This document shows positions 6,953 through 13,904 of a stretch of DNA of 35,167 bases, in pieces. A model generated the notes under the pieces. It had not been told where the DNA came from and made no database searches. It saw only the letters and a program-made list of their open reading frames with translations. This stretch comes from Chloroflexota bacterium. GTDB lineage: Bacteria > Chloroflexota > Anaerolineae > UBA4142 > SHND01. Location of the stretch: positions 64,001-99,167 of the forward strand of contig JAKOPZ010000208.1 of NCBI GenBank assembly GCA_029778615.1, in the 5' to 3' direction. A program made the position numbers and the translations under genes. Each line of letters opens with the position of its first letter. Within the stretch, counting starts at the first letter, position 1.

Positions 6953-9817
6953 TTACTCGATGCTCAAACCTTCAATCAACAAATGGTCGCCTAACGGTTT
7001 GCCTTCGCCGTCCGTCACGAGCAAACGCTGTCCCGAAACCGAATCGTAAAATCCGATTTCCAACGTCGCCGCGCCGCGCCGCGCATCCGCCGAAACAGGA
7101 AAGGCATAGGCGTCGCCGAGATATTCCTTTGCTTGCCACGCGTTCGTCGGCGCGTCCCCGTTCATCGGCTCGGCGTCGCGCTGCCCCACCACGCTTCCGT
7201 TTGCATCCAGCAGATGCACAAAGACCGTATACGGTTTGTCCGTTGCGCCCAACGCGTGCCAATACAAGGTGAGGTTGAGCGGGTCGCCCGCGCGGAATTT
7301 TGTTTGCGGTAAATTGTAACCGACCATTTCGATTGCGTCACCAAAACGCGCGACGCGGTTGGTTTGCACGTTCGGTTTCTCAAAAGTGTGCGCGCGTCCG
7401 ACAATTTCGATGCCCGCAATCGGCGCGCCGTCCGCGCGTCCCACAGGTTGGTCGTTCGCGTCCAAAAGCGCAACACGCACTATGGCTTTGCCGCGCGGCG
7501 CATCGTCCGGAATTTTTAAATCCGTCACGCTCCGCACGTAATCGCCGACGCGCCATTGTTTGGCCGGATAAATTCCTTTAAGCAGTACTTCAGATTGCCG
7601 CGTAATTTCTTTGCCCTCTTCCGTTGTCGCGGTCAAACGCAATTTGTAATTTTGTGCCAACGGCGCGTCCGTTGTCCAAAACAACACCAGACGCCACACG
7701 CCGCCCGCCGCGACTAGTCCCGCCGCGTCCGAGCCGAGCAATTGCACCGCGCCGAATTTTGCTTTGGAAGGATAACGCACTTCCAAGTCCGGTTTTACTT
7801 TTGGCACCGCGCCGCGCGCAATATTGGTTTCGGCAAGTTGAATCGGCGACGCGGGCGCCTCGTTTTTTTTCAACAATGGGACAGCGCCATTTTGTGAACC
7901 CAGCGCGACATCGAGCGCATACTTTTGCGGCGGCGCGTCTACGGGAATAGGCAGCGCCAAAAGCGAAACGACCATATCGTCGCGCTGCCACTGCGACGGC
8001 GTATAGCCCATCGTCGCGACTTGGGTCCAGGTGTAATCCAGTTTATCGCGCAGTGAGCCGAGCCATGCCAAACCATCCGCGTCACTCGCCGCCGGCGCGA
8101 GAATTTGCCACCACAATTCCGCGTTCAGCGTTTCACCCGTGCGCGCGTCGTTAGGCAAGAAGGCATCGCGTATCAAAATTTGCCCGTCGGGTGTTTGCGC
8201 GACATTGTCTAGTCCGCGCACCGTTCGCAAAATTTCAAGCTCTTCCTCCGTCAGTTCATAAATTTCCACTTGGCTCGTTCCGTCGGCGAGCTTGGATACA
8301 AATACGGGCGCGTCGTCGAGAAATTGTTTACGAAACGTTTCATTGATGGGTCCGCTGTGCGGATTCACAATGAACGCGTTCGCGCGCGCGGGCAAAACGA
8401 ACGTATCCGCGCCGTGAAAAAATTGCGCGCGGTTCGGTTTGCGCGCGACGAGATTAAACGAACCCCGGTCCAAATCATTCGCGAATTCTGCGGACACGAG
8501 CGCGCGTTCATTCGTTTGATGTTCGTCGAGCCAGCGCGCCGCGCTCGCCAAGTCCGCGCGTTGAATCGTTCGCACTTCGGGGTTATTTGTCCATGTTACG
8601 AAATACGCGGTGATGCCGCTATATGCGGCAAACAAGAGCAGCGCCGTTACCGCCATCGCAAACACAACGCGCCCTGCCCTGCCCCAACGTTTGGCGACAA
8701 ACACGCGCAATTCGTCCAACGCGAACGCGGGCATCATAAACGCCGCGCCGATGGCGCCCACCGCGCGATGCTGGGACAAATCACTTCCGCTCAAAATGCT
8801 CGGCAGTAACATCACCACGAGCCAAATCAATGCGAACGCATATGGCGCGCGCCGGAAACGAAACAGTGCGACCGCAATGCCCGCATAGAACAAAATCGCC
8901 CACGCAGGGTCGAATATCGGACGCAGCGCGACGTTGTACCGCCATTCGGGGTCGCCGCTCACGCCAAACATGCCAAACACGCGCGCGGTGTTGGTCAACA
9001 TTGGAATTGGATTTCCCGCGCGCAATGCGTCCATATCACCGCTCAAATCGCCGAGACGCGCGAGAGCGGTTTCAGGATGCGTGGTGATGAAATTAAAGAG
9101 TGGGAAATAAATCAGCGCGGCGAGAATGAAAACAATGGGGATGAGCCAAACATTTTTACCCCACGTTTTGCGATGCCAAACCAGTGAATACATCACAAAC
9201 GCCAACAACGTAACGGGCACAAAAATTCCCGAACGGTAGGTGTACGTTGCCAAGCCCGCCAAGATTCCGGAAAGAAGCAAGAGAATTTTATTGCTGCCTG
9301 TCCAGCCCCGCGAAAACGCGTAGAACGTCGCGGCGGCAAGCAAGTACGTGCTGATAGTATGCAAGCCCTCGCGCGATTCGTACAAATGCCAAAAAGAAAA
9401 TGTGATGCCCGCAGCGGTGATGAGCGCGATAAAATTCGCGCTGTGTGCATCGCCGCGTTCCGTGTTGTGTCGCGCAAAGAGTTTTTGTGCGAGCAGGTAC
9501 GTCAACACGAGCGCACCAAATCCGCACAACGCCGCCGTCGCGCGCAGTGCCCAAACATTTTCGCCAAAGAGTTTGAACATTGCGGCAGTGAGATACATGA
9601 ACAATGGTTCGTTGCCGCGATTCAATTCAAAGAAAATCGGATATTGTCCCTGCAAAATCGTTTGGGCAAAATTGGCGACGAATACCTCGTCGTGTTGAAC
9701 GCCGGGGGGAAATTGGTCGAGCGCAAAAAAACGCAGACCAAACGCAATGAGCAAAACGCCGAGCGCAAGCCAAACGAGCAGAGGCAGCCGCGCGAGCAGT
9801 TGGCGAATTTCAAGCAT
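6953..9817 (-). CDS. GT39/ArnT-like membrane glycosyltransferase with large soluble C-terminus
   Basis: A 954-residue polytopic protein expected to move a sugar from a polyprenyl-phosphate donor to an acceptor outside the membrane. TM1 is about 10-32, followed by GVQHDEVFVANF with the acidic pair Asp43-Glu44 that is catalytic in GT-C enzymes of this type. About ten more membrane segments run to about residue 405. The remaining 550 residues are soluble and appear to hold beta-sandwich modules, for example LNLTLYWHA followed by YTVFVHLLD. The acceptor is unknown. The stop lies 72 nt from the regulator's start and no terminator is visible between, so partial co-transcription with the two-component genes is possible. 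Confidence 0.85.
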   Translation of the reverse strand: MLEIRQLLARLPLLVWLALGVLLIAFGLRFFALDQFPPGVQHDEVFVANFAQTILQGQYPIFFELNRGNEPLFMYLTAAMFKLFGENVWALRATAALCGFGALVLTYLLAQKLFARHNTERGDAHSANFIALITAAGITFSFWHLYESREGLHTISTYLLAAATFYAFSRGWTGSNKILLLLSGILAGLATYTYRSGIFVPVTLLAFVMYSLVWHRKTWGKNVWLIPIVFILAALIYFPLFNFITTHPETALARLGDLSGDMDALRAGNPIPMLTNTARVFGMFGVSGDPEWRYNVALRPIFDPAWAILFYAGIAVALFRFRRAPYAFALIWLVVMLLPSILSGSDLSQHRAVGAIGAAFMMPAFALDELRVFVAKRWGRAGRVVFAMAVTALLLFAAYSGITAYFVTWTNNPEVRTIQRADLASAARWLDEHQTNERALVSAEFANDLDRGSFNLVARKPNRAQFFHGADTFVLPARANAFIVNPHSGPINETFRKQFLDDAPVFVSKLADGTSQVEIYELTEEELEILRTVRGLDNVAQTPDGQILIRDAFLPNDARTGETLNAELWWQILAPAASDADGLAWLGSLRDKLDYTWTQVATMGYTPSQWQRDDMVVSLLALPIPVDAPPQKYALDVALGSQNGAVPLLKKNEAPASPIQLAETNIARGAVPKVKPDLEVRYPSKAKFGAVQLLGSDAAGLVAAGGVWRLVLFWTTDAPLAQNYKLRLTATTEEGKEITRQSEVLLKGIYPAKQWRVGDYVRSVTDLKIPDDAPRGKAIVRVALLDANDQPVGRADGAPIAGIEIVGRAHTFEKPNVQTNRVARFGDAIEMVGYNLPQTKFRAGDPLNLTLYWHALGATDKPYTVFVHLLDANGSVVGQRDAEPMNGDAPTNAWQAKEYLGDAYAFPVSADARRGAATLEIGFYDSVSGQRLLVTDGEGKPLGDHLLIEGLSIE

Positions 9818-9827
9818 ACAAGGTGTG

Positions 9828-9856
9828 ATTATACCGATAGATGAGGTGCGCGCATA
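9828..9856 (-). promoter_or_regulatory. Putative near-leaderless promoter of the glycosyltransferase
   Basis: TATAAT at 9833-9828 on the minus strand lies 10 nt before the ATG at 9817, leaving at most a few bases of leader. No Shine-Dalgarno sequence is seen. The hexamer 17 nt upstream (9856-9851) is TATGCG, a weak -35. Confidence 0.45.
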
Positions 9857-9862
9857 AAAAAA

Positions 9863-9886
9863 CGGGCGACAGTTTTCTGTCGCCCG
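9863..9886 (-). terminator. Terminator of the membrane-anchored hypothetical gene
   Basis: CGGGCGACAG pairs perfectly with CTGTCGCCCG around a TTTT loop. A run of seven A at 9856-9862 becomes the U tract on the minus strand, 12 nt after the stop of the gene at 9898. Confidence 0.88.
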
Positions 9887-9897
9887 ACACGCATCGT

Positions 9898-10764
9898 CTA
9901 TGGAAGTTTAAAGCTAAAGGTCTGGCTCGGCGGACTTTGTGCGCTCATCTCTCCGGCTTCGCACGCTTGTTGACTCGCAGCGCGCACAATGACCACGTTC
10001 CATTTGAAATCGCCGCCTACGGCATCGCTTCGATAGTCCGTCAGGTCGAGCCCCGTTCGGCGGTCCATACTCGTCTCGTGCAAACAGACGACGATGGACT
10101 GCGCCTTGTTCTGCGAAACGGATGTATACATTACGACCACGCGATAAAATTGGTCCGGCGGCAGAGTCTGTGGCACATCGTACGCGTCCGCTTCTTGATT
10201 ATAGCCCCAACTGAAACGAATATTGTTCGAACCAATACTGTCGCCGTCAGGCGGTGTATTCAACGGCGGTCGGGGATAAATGAGATTCGACGTTGCAGTC
10301 GGAGCGGGAGTCGGCGGTTCGGACGGTGCAGTCGGAGGCGGCTCCGGGGTCGGCTGCGTTGAAGCGCTCGTCGGTGCGACGGATGCTTTGGTCGGTTGTA
10401 CGGTGGGCGCGGCAGTGGGCGGCGGCAGTGTCTGCGTCGGCTGTGGCGTCGCCGATGGCAAAATCACGGGCGGTGTAAACGGTGGAGCGGTCGGCGATAT
10501 CTGGTCGGCTTCGGGCGTCGGTACAGCGGGCGTGACGAATGCGTTAATGCCTGCCACCGCGCCAATAAACAACGTCGCGGCAAGCATCACAACGACCGCG
10601 CGAAACGCGCGGTCACTCGCTTGCTCTTGTTCCAAGGTAAAGAGCGTTGTGCGCGCCGCGCGGCGGGCATCAAAAAGCATTTTGATGCCAAAAAGCACGG
10701 CGATAACGCCCGCCATGTACCAAAAAATCGCGTAGGTTTTGAGCAGTTCGAGAAACGCAGTCAT
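9898..10764 (-). CDS. Membrane-anchored protein with Pro/Thr linker and beta domain, function unknown
   Basis: A 288-residue protein I do not recognise. Two membrane helices are visible (about 11-30 and 55-75) with a basic cytoplasmic loop between them. Residues 78-165 are a Pro/Thr/Ala-rich stalk. The C-terminal 120 residues look like a fibronectin- or Ig-like beta domain: PRPPLNTPPDGDSIG followed by IRFSWGY, then alternating strands. Cys residues in VVCLHE and QQACEAG could form a disulfide outside the cell. No enzyme motif is seen; a surface binding or display role is a guess. The gene lies downstream of the Ddl-type ligase. Confidence 0.55.
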   Translation of the reverse strand: MTAFLELLKTYAIFWYMAGVIAVLFGIKMLFDARRAARTTLFTLEQEQASDRAFRAVVVMLAATLFIGAVAGINAFVTPAVPTPEADQISPTAPPFTPPVILPSATPQPTQTLPPPTAAPTVQPTKASVAPTSASTQPTPEPPPTAPSEPPTPAPTATSNLIYPRPPLNTPPDGDSIGSNNIRFSWGYNQEADAYDVPQTLPPDQFYRVVVMYTSVSQNKAQSIVVCLHETSMDRRTGLDLTDYRSDAVGGDFKWNVVIVRAASQQACEAGEMSAQSPPSQTFSFKLP

Positions 10765-10845
10765 GGATATGGATTACGTGAGGGTGAAAATGTCGGCAGT
10801 GGCGCGCATTGTAAGGCGAATTCAGTTTCGAGACAAATCATTACT

Positions 10846-10865
10846 GCGCGTCGAATGCGACGCGC
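10846..10865 (-). repeat. GC-rich hairpin after the ligase gene
   Basis: GCGCGTCG (10846-10853) and CGACGCGC (10858-10865) form an 8-bp stem with a 4-nt loop, 14 nt past the ligase stop. No U tract follows, so it may protect the transcript 3' end rather than terminate. Confidence 0.4.
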
Positions 10866-10878
10866 GCGCGTTTGGGAA

Positions 10879-12048
10879 TCAATCATCCAACATGCCGTAG
10901 CGACGCAGTGCGGCTTGGAGAATCATGTTGATTAATTCATTGTAACTGATGCCCGCCGCGTTTGCCTCCAGAACCAAATCGCTCAATGCTTCGGTCAATC
11001 CGGCGAGTGGATTGATTTCGATGACCATTGGCAGATTGTCGGACGCGCGAATGCGAAAATCTACGCGCGCAAAATCAAAACATTCGAGCGCGCGAAACGT
11101 GGCAACGGTGAGCCGTCCGATTTGCGAGGTCAATTTTGCGGAAAGAGGCGCGGGGCAGAGGTATTCCGGTCCCCATGGATTGTCATGTTTGATTTCCGAG
11201 CCGTACAAGGGCGCAGTGTCCTTGAGCCGCGTAAAATCAATTTCCATCGGCGGCAGAACGCGCACGCCCGAATAGTAGTATTCGCGAATGGGTGGTTTTT
11301 TCCCGTTCGTGCTTGCCGGCGGAATGGCGACAGGCGGATTCACGCTGCCGACGGTTTGAGCTGCCAGAGCGCGCTGTGCTTCGAGGCGTTTCTTTTCTTT
11401 GAGCCACGCGCCGCGCGGCATCAAGTTGCCCAGAATCCCGGTCGTCACTTCGCGTCCTTCGATATATTCTTCGACCAACACGGGCTGCTTGTACGCGCGC
11501 AAGAGATAGCGCACTTGGTCGCGCAATTCGCGCGGTGTACGGCAAATGGATTTGGCGGCAATGCCAATGCCCGAACCTTCCAGCGAAGGTTTGGCAAAGA
11601 GTGGAAAATTGAGACGCGGGTCACTGGGTTCATCGCCGGTGACAAACACCTGAAACGCCGGTGTCGGAATGCTGTAAAACTGCAACACGCGCTTGGTCAT
11701 TGCCTTGTCGAGTGCAATGGCGAGCGTCATCACGCCGGAACCCGTGTATGGAATTCGCAGCATATCGAGAATGGCGGGCACCTGTGCCTCGCGTGACCTG
11801 CCGTAATGTCCTTCGCAGGTGTTGAAACAAATATCGGGTTTGTATTTCAACAAATTCCCAATCAGCCGCTCATCCCCTTCCAGCGGAATCACGTCATGCC
11901 CTGCCTCGCGCAGCGCGCGTTCATATCCCGCCACACTTTTTTCCGAATCGAGTTCGTTCCAACGGTCCCATGGCGTATCTTCGTCAGTTGTGTCCTGCGG
12001 CGCATTGGCAGCGAGTGAATACAATAACGCCACTTGAAATTTCTTCAT
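10879..12048 (-). CDS. D-alanine-D-alanine ligase family ATP-grasp protein
   Basis: A 389-residue ATP-grasp enzyme, longer than typical Ddl (about 310-370). The N-terminal part has CFNTCEGHYGRSREAQVPA, equivalent to the EGxxGE(D/N)G region of Ddl. The central ATP-grasp domain shows FPLFAKPSLEGSGIGI and VLVEEYIEGREVTTG. The C-terminal catalytic core is FARVDFRI then VIEINPLAGLT. A linker of about 40 residues rich in Ala, Pro and Lys (about 222-262) is inserted before the strand with VLPPMEID. The last metal-binding region reads EINPLAG rather than the usual EVNTxPG, so a relative joining other substrates is possible. AGGGG 9 nt before the ATG supports the start. Confidence 0.8.
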   Translation of the reverse strand: MKKFQVALLYSLAANAPQDTTDEDTPWDRWNELDSEKSVAGYERALREAGHDVIPLEGDERLIGNLLKYKPDICFNTCEGHYGRSREAQVPAILDMLRIPYTGSGVMTLAIALDKAMTKRVLQFYSIPTPAFQVFVTGDEPSDPRLNFPLFAKPSLEGSGIGIAAKSICRTPRELRDQVRYLLRAYKQPVLVEEYIEGREVTTGILGNLMPRGAWLKEKKRLEAQRALAAQTVGSVNPPVAIPPASTNGKKPPIREYYYSGVRVLPPMEIDFTRLKDTAPLYGSEIKHDNPWGPEYLCPAPLSAKLTSQIGRLTVATFRALECFDFARVDFRIRASDNLPMVIEINPLAGLTEALSDLVLEANAAGISYNELINMILQAALRRYGMLDD

Positions 12049-12073
12049 GCGCTTGTCCCCTCATTATGTTTTG

Positions 12074-12101
12074 GCGGCGCGTTCGCCGTGCGACGCGCCG
12101 C
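12074..12101 (-). repeat. Hairpin in the leader of the ligase gene
   Basis: GCGGCGCG (12074-12081) pairs with CGCGCCGC (12094-12101) around a 12-nt loop, about 25 nt before the ligase start codon and just upstream of its ribosome binding site. A role in mRNA stability or translation is possible; no ligand motif is recognised. Confidence 0.35.
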
Positions 12102-12126
12102 ATGAGCAAATTCCTATAAAAATGGA

Positions 12127-12157
12127 TGTAGGGACGAACTGTGCATTCGCCCCTACA
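12127..12157. repeat. Dispersed-type small palindrome (TGTAGGG family)
   Basis: TGTAGGG (12127-12133) and CCCTACA (12151-12157) extend inward to a 12-bp stem with one A/C mismatch (a G-U pair on the minus strand). Palindromes with a TGTAGGGG(C) end are, from memory, common dispersed repeats in filamentous and environmental bacteria. It sits 8 nt past the trkA stop at 12166 and may also act as a weak terminator or 3' stabiliser. Confidence 0.5.
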
Positions 12158-12165
12158 AGTTACCT

Positions 12166-12837
12166 CTACGGTCGTATGAGTTCACCACGAAATAAACGGT
12201 CTAGCACATTTTCTTGTTCCACCGAAGTCACCGCGACAATTTCATCGCCGGCGAGCAACTTGGTGCTCCCTTTCGGAATGAGCGCCTGCCCTTCCCGAAT
12301 CACCAACGCCAACAAAAATTGGTCGGGCAAGTGCAGTTCATTCATCGGGATACCAATGATAGGCGAATCGGGCGGCACCTGTTTTTCGATAAACGTTGCG
12401 CCCACATCGCGCAGGGTCAAAAGATGAATCAGCGAGTGCGCCGGAATTTCGCGTTCAATTTGGGCAACCAACGCATCCACGTACGAAACGGTCGTGTCAA
12501 TGCCGAGCACGGCAAAGATGTGTTCGTTCTTTGGATTGTTGATGCGCGCAATCGTGCGTTTAACGCCAAATTTTTTCTTTGCCATCTGACAAACAATCAA
12601 GTTGTCTTCGTCGTCGCCTGTTGCCGCCACCACAATATCCGCGCGCCCCATACCCGCTTCAAGCATCGGTCCGGCATCCGAGCCATCGCCTTGAATCGCA
12701 ATGCCGCCCAAATCATTGATAATCATTTCCACTTTTTTGGAATTCTTTTCAATGACGACGACTTCGTGTCCGGACGCCAACAGATGACGCGTCAAATAAT
12801 AGCCGACCTTGCCGCCCCCGACGATGATAATGTACAT
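12166..12837 (-). CDS. trkA: TrkA/RCK potassium-channel regulatory protein (RCK_N plus RCK_C)
   Basis: A 223-residue cytoplasmic regulator of K+ transport. A Rossmann RCK_N domain occupies 1-125 with nucleotide-binding IIIVGGGKVGYYL and VVVIEKN, and an RCK_C domain (about 140-220) ends the protein. Its ATG overlaps the TAA of the preceding short TrkA gene by one base (TAATG), so the two are translationally coupled and probably form a hetero-oligomer. From memory, a TrkA pair (CeoB/CeoC) next to a KimA-like transporter also occurs in Mycobacterium tuberculosis. RCK_C domains can bind c-di-AMP, which would fit the riboswitch in this locus. Confidence 0.88.
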   Translation of the reverse strand: MYIIIVGGGKVGYYLTRHLLASGHEVVVIEKNSKKVEMIINDLGGIAIQGDGSDAGPMLEAGMGRADIVVAATGDDEDNLIVCQMAKKKFGVKRTIARINNPKNEHIFAVLGIDTTVSYVDALVAQIEREIPAHSLIHLLTLRDVGATFIEKQVPPDSPIIGIPMNELHLPDQFLLALVIREGQALIPKGSTKLLAGDEIVAVTSVEQENVLDRLFRGELIRP

Positions 12838-13235
12838 TAGGCGTTCACCATTTCACGAATTTTTTCTGCGCCCATGACGGTGGAACAAACCGTGTCCAAC
12901 CCGAGCAAGCCATAGATTTCTTCGCGCACCGGGTCATACAAACGGGCAATGACACGCGGCACATGGAAAATATGTTGGGCGATTTGCGCCGCCATCGCAT
13001 TCGTATTATCGCCGTTCGTGACCGCAATAAACGCATCGGCTTTTTCGATGCCTGCTTTTTTCAAAACATCTTCGTCAATGCCGGTGCCCAGCACCATTTG
13101 TCCGCCATAGTCCGCGCCGAGGCGCGCAAACGATTCGCGGTTTCGGTCAATGACAGTTACTTGGTGTCCGGCTTGGTCAAGCGCTTGAGCGAGATAAATG
13201 CCCACACGCCCACAGCCAAGAATAATAATTTTCAT
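12837..13235 (-). CDS. Short TrkA protein, RCK_N domain only
   Basis: A 132-residue Rossmann protein beginning MKIIILGCGRVGIYLAQAL, with acidic Asp27-type NAD(H) recognition in VTVIDRN. It ends right after the RCK_N domain and has no RCK_C part, whereas its downstream partner has both. The gene has its own promoter (13294-13322) and a 5' stem-loop (13247-13282). Its stop codon overlaps the next start by one base. The pair probably gates one or both KimA-type transporters or a Trk/Ktr channel located elsewhere. Confidence 0.85.
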   Translation of the reverse strand: MKIIILGCGRVGIYLAQALDQAGHQVTVIDRNRESFARLGADYGGQMVLGTGIDEDVLKKAGIEKADAFIAVTNGDNTNAMAAQIAQHIFHVPRVIARLYDPVREEIYGLLGLDTVCSTVMGAEKIREMVNA

Positions 13236-13246
13236 TCTGCTCTCTC

Positions 13247-13282
13247 GAGCCCGGACAGATTTTACACAACCTGTCCGGGCTC
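13247..13282 (-). promoter_or_regulatory. 5' leader stem-loop of the trkA pair
   Basis: GAGCCCGGACAG (13247-13258) and its perfect complement (13271-13282) form a 12-bp stem with a 12-nt loop. The predicted transcription start is only a few bases before it, and the stem ends about 11 nt before the ATG. No U tract follows, so it is not a terminator. It may protect the mRNA 5' end or limit ribosome access. Confidence 0.6.
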
Positions 13283-13293
13283 AATTGCGCGCG

Positions 13294-13322
13294 ATTATAA
13301 CATTATTGAAATCACGCGACAA
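13294..13322 (-). promoter_or_regulatory. Sigma70-type promoter of the trkA pair
   Basis: On the minus strand TTGTCG (13322-13317), a 17-nt spacer and a perfect TATAAT (13299-13294). Initiation would fall near 13287. Confidence 0.65.
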
Positions 13323-13367
13323 TGAAATCGAGTTTTGCTAACCTTAAAAAATGCGCGCGCCGCGCCC

Positions 13368-13835
13368 TCAGCGTCCGTTCGCCACTGCTTGTCCGAGCGG
13401 CAGTGGTTCGCGGGCGAGAATCACGCGACAACCCGCATGTTCCAACACGTACTGGGCGCGCGGCTCGACGCAGTATTCGCCAAACTTTTCGTGATACGGC
13501 ACTCCCATCACAATCAATTGTACGTCGCGCTCGACCGCTTCGTTCACAATGGCAGCGCCCGCTTCACGCGCTTGCAGCAAGTCGGTACTGACGCGACATC
13601 CAATCTTGTCCGCAAAGCGTTGAACGCGTTCCAAGACCACTTCGCCGCGTTCAATCTCTTCGGACATTTCGGCATCAATCGGCAGATTGCGCCGCACTTC
13701 AATGACATAGAGAAGCAAGATTTCTGCTTTTTCTTTTTTGGCAAGACCACATGCCAGCATAACCGATTCGTGGTCCGTGCTTGCGCCTTCGACCGGCACA
13801 AGAATGTGTTTTAGCTTTGGTTCCATACGTTTCAT
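13368..13835 (-). CDS. UspA-family universal stress protein
   Basis: A 155-residue alpha/beta protein starting close to the Usp core, KHILVPVEGASTD, and ending with GCRVILAREPLP. Usp proteins of the ATP-binding class carry G-2x-G-9x-G(S/T). The corresponding stretch here, GVPYHEKFGEYC..., lacks that pattern, so ATP binding is doubtful. It follows the kimA gene ending at 13905 by 69 nt on the same strand and has no visible promoter, so it is probably co-transcribed. KimA proteins carry a related C-terminal domain, so a free partner is plausible. Met4 (13826) is an equally possible start. Confidence 0.78.
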   Translation of the reverse strand: MKRMEPKLKHILVPVEGASTDHESVMLACGLAKKEKAEILLLYVIEVRRNLPIDAEMSEEIERGEVVLERVQRFADKIGCRVSTDLLQAREAGAAIVNEAVERDVQLIVMGVPYHEKFGEYCVEPRAQYVLEHAGCRVILAREPLPLGQAVANGR

Positions 13836-13904
13836 TCGATGCGCACTTTTTGGACGCCGCCCGCTGCAGAGCGCCAAGACGTGCTGCGATTTCTTTGTTC
13901 CTTT

